NCBI RefSeq assembly: GCF_008973465.1
Contig: NZ_WBXN01000004.1
Coordinates: 5,000,501 to 5,064,500, forward strand
Length of the DNA: 64,000 nucleotides
Origin: Streptomyces sp. SS1-1
GTDB lineage: Bacteria; Actinomycetota; Actinomycetes; Streptomycetales; Streptomycetaceae
Direction: 5' to 3'
The translations under genes and the position numbers were made by a program. The notes beneath the pieces are model-generated. The model was not told the DNA's origin and did no database searches. It saw only the letters and a program-made list of their open reading frames with translations. Shown here one piece after another: positions 8,992 through 17,756 of the stretch. Within the stretch, counting starts at the first letter, position 1, and each line of letters begins with the position of its first letter.

Positions 8992-9127
8992 TGGACCGTG
9001 CTTTCTGCTGGACGTTCCTCGGTGTGGCGGGCCTCTGGGGGCGTGTCAGGCCTCCAAGGGTGTCTCCCTGGTACCCCGTCGAGCATAGATCTTCCGATCA
9101 TTCGGGCACGGATTCAGGTCCCCGGCC

Positions 9128-10906
9128 TCAGGCGGGCCGCTCCCCGTGCCAGGACCCCCACAGCGCCGCGTACGCCCCGCCGGCCGCGACCAGCTCCTCG
9201 TGCGTGCCCAGCTCGGTGAGCAGCCCGCCCTCCATCACGGCCACCCGGTCCGCGTCGTGCGCGGTGTGCAGCCGGTGGGCGACGGCGATGACCGTACGGC
9301 CCCGCAGCACGGCTGCCAGCGCCCGCTCGGTGTGCCGGGCGGTCGTCGGGTCGAGCAGGGCCGTCGCCTCGTCGAGGATCAGGGTGTGCGGGTCGGCCAG
9401 CACCACCCGCGCCAGCGCGAGCTGCTGCGCCTGCGAGCCGTCCGTGGGGCTGCCGCCGTCGCCGAGCCGGGTGTCCAGGCCGGCGGGAAGCTCCCGCACC
9501 CAGCCGTCGGCGCCGACCGCCGTGAGCGCCGCCCACAGCGCGTCGTCCGGCGCGGACGGCTCGGCGATCCGCAGGTTGTCGCGGACGGTGCCGAGGAAGA
9601 CATGGTGTTCCTGGGTGACCAGGACGACCTGCCGGCGCAGCTGCTCCGGGCCGAGTCCGGCCACCGGCACCCCGCCGACCGTCACCGCGCCGGCGGTCGG
9701 CGCGTCCACGCCGGCGAGGAGCCGGCTCAGCGTCGACTTCCCGGCGCCCGACGGGCCGACGACCGCGAGCCGTTCGCCGGGCCGCACCGCCAGATCGACC
9801 CCGCCGAGGACCTCGCCGCCCCGGTCGTAGGCGTAGCGCACACCCGTCACGTCGATGCGGTCGCCGTCGGGGGACGGGCCGTCCGCGTCCGTCGCCTGCG
9901 GGGCGCCGGCCAGCCCCTCCACGCGGGCGAACGAGGCGCCGCTGCTCTGCAGTTGCTCCACCCGCATCAGGATCTCGTCCAGCGGGTTGACCATCTGCTG
10001 GAGGTACAGCGCCGCCGCGACCACCGTGCCCAGGCTGATCGCGCCGCGCGCGTGCAGGGCCCCGCCGACCAGCAGGACCGTCACCACCGGCACCAGATAG
10101 GCGATCTCGACCGCCGGGAAGAACACCGTGCGCAGGAACAGCGTGTGCAGCCGGGCGCGGCGCGAGACGTCCAGTGCGTCCCGGCTCGCCGCCACCCGCC
10201 GCCGCTCCAGCCGCAGCGCCTCGACGGTACGGGCGCCGGACGCGGTGGCCGCCAGTATCTCGGAGACGTCCGAGTTGGCCGCGCCCTCCGCCAGGTAGCC
10301 GGCCCGGGCCCGGCGCAGGTACCAGCGCAGCACCGGCCACAGCACGACCAGGCCGAGCAGCCCGCAGGCGCCGAACAGGGGGTCGAGCACGAACACGGCG
10401 ACCAGCAGGAACAGCACCTGCACGCCGTTGATGAGCAGTTCGGGCCCGGCGTCCCGCAGGGTGGTGCCGACGGCGGTCACGTCCGTGGTGCCGCGCGCCG
10501 TCAGGTCGCCGGTGCCGGCCCGCTCCACGACCGACGCGGGCAGCGCGAGCGTACGGCGGACGTACTCCTCGCGGACCCGGGCGAGGGTGCGCTCGCCGAA
10601 ACGGTGGCCGACGTAGCGGGCCCAGCGGGCCAGGAGCAGCTGCGTCAGCGCCGCCACCAGGATGGCCAGGGCCAGCCGGTCCACGGCCGACACCCCGGAG
10701 CCGGCCCGGACCTCGTCGACGATCCGGCCGAGCAGCCAGGGCGCGGCCAGACCGGCGAGCGCCGCGGCCGCGTTCAGGGCGAGCACGGCCGTGAAGGCGC
10801 GGGGGTCCGCGCGCACCAGGCGGGCGGTGGCCCGGCGGACCTCCTGGGGCCCGGCCACCGGAAGCGCCCCGCGCGGGGTCTCCTCGGCGTGTTGTCCGTC
10901 CGTCAC
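9128..10906 (-). CDS. ABC exporter half-transporter (TMD-NBD), catalytic partner of the degenerate half upstream
   Basis: A 592-residue fused membrane and ATPase protein. The GTG start at 10904-10906 overlaps the preceding gene's stop (GTGA), indicating translational coupling. About six transmembrane helices occupy residues 40-310. The nucleotide-binding domain has an intact Walker A (GPSGAGKST), Walker B (LILDEAT) and H-loop (VAHRL), but the signature LSGGQ is replaced by TDGSQ. Its partner at 10903-12255 has the reverse pattern, so the two would form a heterodimer with one competent ATP site, as in known asymmetric ABC exporters. It is the last of four ABC half genes in a row. Substrate unknown. 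If the partner is truly truncated, this half may be orphaned. Confidence 0.88.
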   Translation of the reverse strand: MTDGQHAEETPRGALPVAGPQEVRRATARLVRADPRAFTAVLALNAAAALAGLAAPWLLGRIVDEVRAGSGVSAVDRLALAILVAALTQLLLARWARYVGHRFGERTLARVREEYVRRTLALPASVVERAGTGDLTARGTTDVTAVGTTLRDAGPELLINGVQVLFLLVAVFVLDPLFGACGLLGLVVLWPVLRWYLRRARAGYLAEGAANSDVSEILAATASGARTVEALRLERRRVAASRDALDVSRRARLHTLFLRTVFFPAVEIAYLVPVVTVLLVGGALHARGAISLGTVVAAALYLQQMVNPLDEILMRVEQLQSSGASFARVEGLAGAPQATDADGPSPDGDRIDVTGVRYAYDRGGEVLGGVDLAVRPGERLAVVGPSGAGKSTLSRLLAGVDAPTAGAVTVGGVPVAGLGPEQLRRQVVLVTQEHHVFLGTVRDNLRIAEPSAPDDALWAALTAVGADGWVRELPAGLDTRLGDGGSPTDGSQAQQLALARVVLADPHTLILDEATALLDPTTARHTERALAAVLRGRTVIAVAHRLHTAHDADRVAVMEGGLLTELGTHEELVAAGGAYAALWGSWHGERPA

Positions 10907-12255
10907 CGCACGACCTCCTCGGCGTCCTCCGCGTCGTCGTCCCGCGCCACCAGGGACCGGTAGCCGGGCTCGTCGTCCAGCAGGCCGCGGTGCGTCCCGG
11001 TGGCCGCCACCTTGCCGTCGACCAGGTAGTGCACGACGTCCGCGCGGTCCAGGACGAGCGGGGACGTCGTCGTGACGACGGTGGTGCGCCCCGCGCGGTC
11101 GGCGCGCAGCCGCTCGGCCACCCGCGCCTCCGTGTGCGCGTCCAGCGCCGACGTCGGCTCGACGGCCAGCAGCACCTCCGGGTCGGCCAGCAGCGCGCGC
11201 ACCAGACGGACCCGCTGGCGCTGACCACCGGACAGGTTGCGGCCCTGCGCGTCGACCGGGGAGTCCAGGCCGTCCGGCAGACCCCGCACGATGTCCTCCG
11301 CGACCGCCGTGCGCAGAGCCCGGCCGATCCCCGTCTCGTCCCGGTCGGCGTGCCCGGACACCAACTCCCGCAGCGGGCCCGCGAACAGGTCCGCCTCGTG
11401 GTCGGCCACCAGGACGCGCTCCCGGACCCGCGCCGCCGGGATGTCGGCGAGCGGGACACCGCCCCAGGTCGCCGCCGACGGCGTGAACCGGCCGAGGCGG
11501 TCGACGACGGCCGCCGCGTCGGCGGGCCGCGCCCCGGCCAGCGCCGTCAGCCGGCCCGGCAGGACCCGCACCCCCGACTCGGGGTCGTACAGCGGCGCCG
11601 GCTCGGCGGGCGCGTCCCGGGTGCCGGTGTCCTCCATCGGCTCCAGCCGCAGGAACCGCACGACCCGCCGGGCCGCCACCACGCCCCGGCTGACCTGGTA
11701 GCCGCACTCGATGAAGAACGCCACCGGCCCCACCAGCACCGCGACATAGCCGTAGACCGACACCAGTTCGCCGACCGTGATCGCGCCCTGGGCGGCGAGC
11801 CGGGCCGCCAGCCAGGTCACCACCGCCAGGAACAGCGTCGGCAGTCCCACACCGAGCGCCTGCACCCAGCTGGTGACCGCGCCCACCCGGTAGCCCTGCG
11901 CCCGCAGCCGCTGCGAGTCACGCCGGAAGGCGTCCGCGACGAGGCCCTTGCCGCCGAGGCCGTTGAGGACGCGGAGCCCGCCCGCCAGATCGGTGATCCG
12001 CGCGGTCAGCACCCCCTGCAGCTCGCGGTACTCCGTCTCCGTGCCCTGGAGCCGCCCCAGCAGCGGCCCGACCAGCACGCCGATCAGCGGCATCCCGAGC
12101 AGCACCACGACCGCGATGGGCACCGACACCGACACCAGCAGCCCGGCCACCACCAGATAGGCGACGACCGCGCCCACCCCGGGACCCACGACGGTCAGGG
12201 ACGTGCTGATGGTCTGCACGTCGCCCACCCCGATGGTGACGACCTCCCCGGCGCC
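10903..12255 (-). pseudogene. N-terminally truncated ABC exporter half-transporter with degenerate ATPase site
   Basis: The frame opens directly after the stop of the upstream gene (stop 12256-12258, same frame) with G-A-G-E-V-V, which corresponds to the first intracellular loop of ABC exporters (compare SGRLISRSTTD in the neighbour). The roughly 125-155 residues that should precede it, including transmembrane helices 1 and 2, are absent and there is no room for them. The first usable start is GTG at 12226-12228 (441 residues), with GGAGG too far away (14 bases). The ATPase domain keeps LSGGQRQRV but has no Walker A lysine, Val for the Walker B Asp (LLAVEPTSALD) and no H-loop histidine. The degenerate ATPase probably is ancestral (partner supplies catalysis); the missing helices look like a deletion. 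Alternatively an assembly collapse between similar ABC genes. Confidence 0.65.
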
Positions 12256-14109
12256 TCACGCCAGGCTGTCCCGCCACGCCCGGTGCAGGTCCGCGAAGCG
12301 GCCCGTGCCCGCCACCAGGTCGGCCGGTGTGCCGTCCTCGACGATCCTGCCGTGCTCCATCACCAGCACCCGGTCGGCGATCTCCACCGTGGACAGCCGG
12401 TGGGCGATGACGACCGCCGTGCGGCCCCGCAGGACCGTCGCCATCGCGCGCTGCACGGCCCGCTCCCCGGGGATGTCCAGCGAGCTGGTCGCCTCGTCGA
12501 GGATCAGCACCGCCGGGTCGGCGAGCAACGCGCGCGCGAACGCCACGAGTTGCCGCTGGCCCGCCGAGATACGGCCGCCCCGCTTGCGGACGTCGGTGTC
12601 GTAGCCGTCGGGCAGCGCGGTGATGAAGTCGTGCGCCCCGATGGCCTTCGCCGCCCGCTCGATCTCCTCGCGGGTCGCGTCCGGCCGCCCGATCGCGATG
12701 TTCTCCGCGACCGTCCCGGAGAACAGGAACGCCTCCTGCGTCACCATCACCACCCCGCGCCGCAGCTCGGGCACCGCCAGGTCGCGCAGGTCCACGCCGT
12801 CCAGCAGGACCCGCCCCTCGGACGGGTCGTAGAACCGGGCGAGCAGCTTGGCCAGCGTCGACTTGCCCGCGCCCGTGGAGCCGACGACCGCCACGGTCTG
12901 CCCGGCCGGGAGGGTCAGGTCGAAGCGGGGCAGGACCTCGCCGCCGGTGCGGTAGGCGAACCGGACGCCGTCGAAGACGACCTCGCGCCCGGGATGCTCG
13001 CCCGCCAGGGCCGGAAGCTCCCTCGGCGCGGCCGGTTCCGGCACGGACGGCGTCTGCGCCAGCAGACCGGCGATCTTCTCCAGGGAGGCCGCCGCCGACT
13101 GGTACGAGTTCAGGAACATGCCGAGCCGGTCGATGGGGTCGTACAGCCGCCGCAGATACAGCACGGCCGCCGCCAGCACCCCGAGCGCCAGCGTGCCGCC
13201 CGCGACCCGGTAGGCGCCCCACAGCACCATCCCCGCGACCGCCGTGTTGGCGACCAGCCGGGACCCCACGACGTACCGGGCCATCTCCAGCAGGGCGTCG
13301 CCGTTGGTGCGCTCGTGCCGGTGGTTGAGGACCCGGAAGTCGTCGTCGTTGGCGCGCTCGCGGCGGAACGCGCGCACCGGACGGATACCGTTCATCGTCT
13401 CCACGAACTTCACGATGACGGCCGCGATCGCCGTGGACCGCTGGGTGTACACGCGCGCGGCCCGCCGCCCGTAGGAGCGCACGAGCAGGTACAGCGGCAC
13501 GAGGGAGGCCACGGCCACCGCGCCCAGCCCGAGGTCCAGCCACAGCAGCATCGCCGAGATGTAGACGAACGACAGGATGACGGTGACGAGTTCCTGCAGG
13601 CCCTCGTCGAGCAGTTCGCGCAGCGACTCGACGTCCGTGGTGGAGCGGGAGATCAGCCGGCCCGAGGTGTACCGCTCGTGGAAGTCGACGCTCAGCGCCT
13701 GCGCGTGCCGGAAGATACGGCCCCGCAGGTCGAGCAGCACGTCCTGGTTCACCCGGGCGGACGTGCGGAAGAACGCGTACTGCAGACCGCCGGAGGCCGC
13801 CGCGCACAGCAGATAGCCGGCCGCGACCGCGATCAGCGGCCCCAGGTCGTCCCGCCGGAACGCCGGCACCGCCGAGTCGATGGCGTACGCCACGAGCAGC
13901 GGCCCCGCCTGCACGGCCGCCTGCTGGAGCAGCAGCAACAGCGTGGTCAGCGCCACCCGGGCCTTCATGGGGGCCAGCAGGGACCGCAGCAGCGCGGCCG
14001 TGGCCCCCGGCGGCGAGGGCAGGGTGTCGTGGTCGAACGCGTCGTCGGGGGCGGCGGCGCGCCCGTCGGGCCGGTCCGTGCCCGGCGGGGTGGCGGTCGT
14101 CGCCGTCAT
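12256..14109 (-). CDS. ABC exporter half-transporter (TMD-NBD)
   Basis: A 617-residue protein with a 45-residue cytoplasmic N-terminus, six predicted membrane helices (about 50-340) and a nucleotide-binding domain carrying Walker A GSTGAGKST, Walker B LILDEATSSLD and H-loop IAHRLST. Its signature is ISAGQ rather than LSGGQ. The upstream partner has LSGGQ but Asp in place of the Walker B glutamate, so together they form one full and one weakened ATP site. The ATG at 14107-14109 overlaps the upstream stop (ATGA), consistent with coupled synthesis of a heterodimer. Such lipid/multidrug-type exporters pump hydrophobic compounds outward; the substrate cannot be told from sequence. Confidence 0.9.
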   Translation of the reverse strand: MTATTATPPGTDRPDGRAAAPDDAFDHDTLPSPPGATAALLRSLLAPMKARVALTTLLLLLQQAAVQAGPLLVAYAIDSAVPAFRRDDLGPLIAVAAGYLLCAAASGGLQYAFFRTSARVNQDVLLDLRGRIFRHAQALSVDFHERYTSGRLISRSTTDVESLRELLDEGLQELVTVILSFVYISAMLLWLDLGLGAVAVASLVPLYLLVRSYGRRAARVYTQRSTAIAAVIVKFVETMNGIRPVRAFRRERANDDDFRVLNHRHERTNGDALLEMARYVVGSRLVANTAVAGMVLWGAYRVAGGTLALGVLAAAVLYLRRLYDPIDRLGMFLNSYQSAAASLEKIAGLLAQTPSVPEPAAPRELPALAGEHPGREVVFDGVRFAYRTGGEVLPRFDLTLPAGQTVAVVGSTGAGKSTLAKLLARFYDPSEGRVLLDGVDLRDLAVPELRRGVVMVTQEAFLFSGTVAENIAIGRPDATREEIERAAKAIGAHDFITALPDGYDTDVRKRGGRISAGQRQLVAFARALLADPAVLILDEATSSLDIPGERAVQRAMATVLRGRTAVVIAHRLSTVEIADRVLVMEHGRIVEDGTPADLVAGTGRFADLHRAWRDSLA

Positions 14110-15890
14110 CGGGCTGCCTCCTCGGCTCCGGCCATGAGATGCGCGTACTCGGCGTTGTCCCGCAGCAGTTCGTGATGGGTGCCGACCGCGGCGATCCGGC
14201 CCCCGGAGAGGAGGGCCACGCGGTCCGCGAGCAGGACCGTCGACGGGCGGTGCGCCACGATCAGGGCGGTGGTCTGCGCGAGGACGTCCCGCAGGGCCGC
14301 CTCGACCAGCGCCTCGGTGTGCACGTCCAGGGCGGACAGCGGGTCGTCCAGCACGAGGAAGCGGGGGCGGCCCACCACGGCCCGGGCGAGCGCGAGACGC
14401 TGGCGCTGCCCGCCGGACAGGCTGAGCCCCTGCTCGCCGACCTGGGTCGCGGTGCCCTGCGGCAGGTCGTGCGCGAAGCGGGCCTGCGCGACCGCCAGGG
14501 CCCGCTCCAGCTCCGGCTCCCCGGCGTCCGCGGCGGTCCCCATGAGAACGTTGTCCGCGACGCTCGCGGAGAACAGGGTGGGCTCCTCGAACGCGACGGC
14601 CACCAAAGAGCGCAGCTCCTCGCGCGGCATCGCCGCGATGTCCCGTCCGTCCAGGGTGATGCGGCCCGCCGTCAGCTCGTACAGCCGCGGCACCAGCGCG
14701 GTCAGCGTCGTCTTGCCGCTGCCGGTCGCGCCGACGAGCGCCAGGGACTCACCGGGCCGGATGTGCAGGTCGACGCCGTCCAGGACGGGCGGCGAGCCCT
14801 CGGGGGCGTCCGGATAGCGGAACCGCACGCCCTCGAAGCGCAGCCCCCGGCCGGCCTCGTCCTCCCGGGCCCGCGCCACCTCGCGGCTCTCGGGGACCGC
14901 GTCCATCACCTCGAAGTACCGGTCGGTGGCCGTGGCCGCCTCCTGGCTCATCGCCAGCAGGAAGCCGATCGAGTCCACGGGCCAGCGCAGCGCCAGCGCC
15001 GTCGACAGGAACGCCACCAGGGTGCCCGCCGACAGGTCGCCGTCGGCGACCCGCACCGTGCCCAGCACGAGGGCCGCGCCGATCGCCAGCTCGGGGAGCG
15101 TGATGATGACGGCCCAGATCGTCGCCAGCAGCCGGGCCTTGTGCAACTCCGTGCCGCGCAGCGTCCGCGCCATCTCCCGGAACGCCCGGGCCTGGCTGCG
15201 GTGCCGCCCGAACCCCTTGACGATCCGGATGCCGAGCACGCTCTCCTCGACGAGCGTCGTCAGATCGCCGACCTGGTCCTGCGCGCGCCGCGCCACCAGC
15301 GCGTACCGCTTCTCGAAGACGACGCACATGACCATCACGGGCACCGCCGGCACCAGGATCACCAGCCCGAGCGTGACGTCCTGGACCAGCATGATGACGA
15401 CGCCCACCAGGATCGTCACGCTGTTGACCAGCAGGAACGTCAGCGGGAACGCCAGGAACATCCGGACCAGCATCAGATCGGTGGTGCCGCGCGACAGCAG
15501 CTGCCCCGACGCCCACCGGTCGTGGAACGCCACCGGCAGGCGCTGCAGATGCCGGTACAGCTCCGCGCGCATCGACGCCTCGACCCCGGCCAGCGGACGC
15601 GCCACCAGCCAGCGCCGCAGCCCGAACAGCAGGGCCTCCCCTATGCCGAGGAGCAGCAGGAACAGCGCGCCGAGCCACACGCCCGCCGGGTCGCGGTCGG
15701 TGATCGGGCCGTCCACCATCCACTTCAGGACCAGCGGGATGACGAGCGCCAGACAGGAGGCGACCACGGCCACGGCGGCGGCGGTGAACCACCGTGCCCG
15801 CACCGGCCGCACGTACGGCCACAGGCGCAGCAGCGTGCGCACGGCGGATCGGTCGGTCCTGCTCCCCGGGGTTTCCTGTGTAGTGGCCAT
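14106..15890 (-). CDS. ABC exporter half-transporter (TMD-NBD), first gene of the run
   Basis: A 594-residue fused transporter. Six membrane helices fall at about 35-310, the intracellular loop SGQLLSRGTTD at 128-138, Walker A GATGSGKTT at 387-395, a canonical LSGGQRQRL signature, and Walker B FLVLDDP in which Asp replaces the catalytic Glu. H-loop histidine is present (VAHRPST). It pairs by gene order, coupling and complementary motifs with the 617-residue half downstream. The transcript may be leaderless: TAGGCT lies 8 bases before the ATG. Divergent from an ABC-2 exporter operon whose first gene begins about 200 bp away. Confidence 0.9.
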   Translation of the reverse strand: MATTQETPGSRTDRSAVRTLLRLWPYVRPVRARWFTAAAVAVVASCLALVIPLVLKWMVDGPITDRDPAGVWLGALFLLLLGIGEALLFGLRRWLVARPLAGVEASMRAELYRHLQRLPVAFHDRWASGQLLSRGTTDLMLVRMFLAFPLTFLLVNSVTILVGVVIMLVQDVTLGLVILVPAVPVMVMCVVFEKRYALVARRAQDQVGDLTTLVEESVLGIRIVKGFGRHRSQARAFREMARTLRGTELHKARLLATIWAVIITLPELAIGAALVLGTVRVADGDLSAGTLVAFLSTALALRWPVDSIGFLLAMSQEAATATDRYFEVMDAVPESREVARAREDEAGRGLRFEGVRFRYPDAPEGSPPVLDGVDLHIRPGESLALVGATGSGKTTLTALVPRLYELTAGRITLDGRDIAAMPREELRSLVAVAFEEPTLFSASVADNVLMGTAADAGEPELERALAVAQARFAHDLPQGTATQVGEQGLSLSGGQRQRLALARAVVGRPRFLVLDDPLSALDVHTEALVEAALRDVLAQTTALIVAHRPSTVLLADRVALLSGGRIAAVGTHHELLRDNAEYAHLMAGAEEAAR

Positions 15891-15898
15891 CAGCAGCG

Positions 15899-15904
15899 AG
15901 CCTA
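15899..15904 (-). promoter_or_regulatory. candidate -10 box for a leaderless ABC transcript
   Basis: TAGGCT on the minus strand, 8 bases upstream of the ATG at 15890, matches the Streptomyces TAGgaT-type -10. No clear -35 is visible. The spacing fits a transcript starting at or next to the start codon. Confidence 0.4.
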
Positions 15905-16097
15905 CGGTTCGCCACTGACACTTCCCACCGAGTTTTGACCCGACCCCGGTCCGCCGCTGGTCCTACGACCTGCGTGTTCGAGCGGCCGTACGACGAAATG
16001 GGGCGAGGTCGTACCCCGGCCATCATCCGATCGGGGGATGCGTTTCCGAGCGGGACGGCCGATGCCGCCGGCGGCCCCGCGCCGCGAGGCTGAGGGC

Positions 16098-17000
16098 ATG
16101 CCCGTCATCGAAGTCACCGATCTGCGCAAGTCCTACGGCGGCCGGACCGTCGTCGACGGCGTGTCCTTCACCGTCGAGGAGGGCGAGATCTTCGGCATCC
16201 TCGGCCCGAACGGGGCCGGGAAGACCACCACCGTCGAATGCGTCGAGGGTCTCCGCGTCCCCGACGCCGGCCGGGTGCGGGTCGCCGGCCTCGACCCCGT
16301 CGCCGACCACGACCGCCTCACCCGCGTCCTCGGCGCCCAGCTCCAGGAGGGGCGCCTCCAGGAGAAGCTCACCGTGGGCGAGGCGCTGCGCCTGTACGCG
16401 GCCCTGCACCCGGCGCCCGCCGACTGGCGTCCGCTCGCCGAACGCCTGGGCCTGACCGCCCGGCTGGACACCCGCTTCGGCAAGCTGTCCGGCGGGCAGA
16501 AGCAGCGCCTGTTCATCGCGCTCGCCCTCGTCGGCGACCCGCGCGTGGTCGTCCTCGACGAACTGACCACCGGTCTCGACCCGCGAGCCCGCCGCGACAC
16601 CTGGCGACTCGTCGAGGAGGTCCGGGACAGCGGGGTGACCGTCCTGCTCGTCACCCACTTCATGGAGGAGGCGCAGCGGCTCTGCGACCGCGTCGCCGTC
16701 ATCGACCACGGCCGCGTCGCCGCCCTCGACACGCCCGCCGGGCTCATCCGCCGCTCCGCCGGCGCCACCGTCATCACCTTCACGCCGTCCGCCCCGCTGG
16801 ACGAACGGGAGCTGAACGCGCTGCCCGGACTCGCCTCCGTCAGCCACAAGGACGGCCGGATCACCCTCGCCGGCGGCGACGAGACGGTGAACGCCGTCAT
16901 CAGCCTGCTCGCCCGGAACCGCGTCACCGCCCACCACCTGCGCGTCGGCGACGCCACCCTGGACGACGCCTACCTGGACCTCACGGAGACCACCTCATGA
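16098..17000 (+). CDS. ABC-2 type exporter, ATP-binding subunit
   Basis: A 300-residue soluble ATPase of the DrrA/CcmA class. It starts at ATG 16098 behind GAGGCTGAGGG; an in-frame codon 60 bases further up is less likely because similarity begins at MPVIEVTDL. Walker A GPNGAGKTT, signature LSGGQKQRL and Walker B VVVLDELTTGLD are intact, followed by the short regulatory tail (LDDAYLDLT) typical of drug-export ATPases. Its stop overlaps the permease start (ATGA). With the permease and the downstream kinase/regulator pair it forms a four-gene unit of the kind in which the two-component system controls the exporter, often against cell-envelope drugs; that role is inferred. Confidence 0.92.
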   Translation: MPVIEVTDLRKSYGGRTVVDGVSFTVEEGEIFGILGPNGAGKTTTVECVEGLRVPDAGRVRVAGLDPVADHDRLTRVLGAQLQEGRLQEKLTVGEALRLYAALHPAPADWRPLAERLGLTARLDTRFGKLSGGQKQRLFIALALVGDPRVVVLDELTTGLDPRARRDTWRLVEEVRDSGVTVLLVTHFMEEAQRLCDRVAVIDHGRVAALDTPAGLIRRSAGATVITFTPSAPLDERELNALPGLASVSHKDGRITLAGGDETVNAVISLLARNRVTAHHLRVGDATLDDAYLDLTETTS

Positions 17001-17731
17001 ACACCGCCGTCCTGCGCACCGAGGCCCGGCTGCTCGCCCGCGAACCGGGCAGCCTGTTCTGGATCCTCGCCTTCCCGCCGCTGCTGCTGGTGATCCTCGG
17101 GGCCGTCCCCGCGTTCCGCGAACCCCAGGACGCGCTCGGCGGGCTGCGCGTCGTCGACACCTACGTCCCCGTCACCGTGCTCGTCGGCCTGATCGTCGCC
17201 GGGGTGCAGGCCATGCCGGCCGGGCTCACCGGCTACCGGGAGCACGGCATCCTGCGCCGGATGGCCACCACACCGGTCCGCCCGTCGGCCCTGCTGTCCG
17301 CGCAGATGCTGGTGCACGCCGTCGCCGCCGTGCTCTCCGCGCTGCTGACGCTCACCGTCGGCCGGGTCCTCTGCGACGTCCACCTGCCCCGGCAGCCGTT
17401 CGCCTATCTGCTCGCACTGCTCCTCGCGGTCCTCGCCGCCCTCGCGCTCGGCTCGCTGATCTCGGCGGTGTCCCCCACGGTGAAGGTGGCGGGCGCGGTC
17501 GGCACGGTGGTCTTCTTCCCGATGCTGTTCTGCGCGGGCGTCTGGCTGCCGGTGCCGTCGATGCCGGACCTCATGGCGGACATCGTGGTCCTCACCCCGT
17601 TCGGGGCCGCCGCCCGCGCCCTCGGGGACGCCACCGCCGGCGACTGGCCCCGCTGGGCCGACCTGGGCGTGATGGCCGGCTGGGCGGTGCTGCTGTCCGG
17701 GGCGGCCGCCCGCTGGTTCCGCTGGGAGTAG
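16997..17731 (+). CDS. ABC-2 type exporter, permease subunit
   Basis: A 244-residue integral membrane protein with about six transmembrane helices and the ABC-2 pattern: an amphipathic N-terminus, a first helix around FWILAFPPLLLVILG, the cytoplasmic LTGYREHGILRRMATTP motif and a late FFPMLFCAGVWLPV segment. It starts within the stop codon of the ATPase gene (ATGA), so both subunits should be made in step. It would dimerise and work with two copies of the ATPase. The substrate is unknown. Confidence 0.92.
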   Translation: MNTAVLRTEARLLAREPGSLFWILAFPPLLLVILGAVPAFREPQDALGGLRVVDTYVPVTVLVGLIVAGVQAMPAGLTGYREHGILRRMATTPVRPSALLSAQMLVHAVAAVLSALLTLTVGRVLCDVHLPRQPFAYLLALLLAVLAALALGSLISAVSPTVKVAGAVGTVVFFPMLFCAGVWLPVPSMPDLMADIVVLTPFGAAARALGDATAGDWPRWADLGVMAGWAVLLSGAAARWFRWE

Positions 17732-17756
17732 GCGGCCCGCCGTGCAGACTGGTGCC

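Noticed and set aside
12250..12262. Stop-codon readthrough joining the second and third ABC halves into one protein
   Set aside because: The frames are indeed the same across TGA, but the context after the stop (GGC) is not a known readthrough signal and the fusion would still lack helices 1-2 of the third half. Kept only as part of the truncation finding.
11918..13807. A second minus-strand frame of 629 codons overlapping the ABC genes
   Set aside because: It runs across two ABC genes in a shifted frame, giving Arg/Gly/Ala-rich sequence with no membrane helices or Walker motifs.
9146..14175. Very long plus-strand open frames (605 and 1061 codons) opposite the ABC exporter genes
   Set aside because: Arg/Gln/His-rich shadow translations without motifs; the minus strand carries clear ABC domains.
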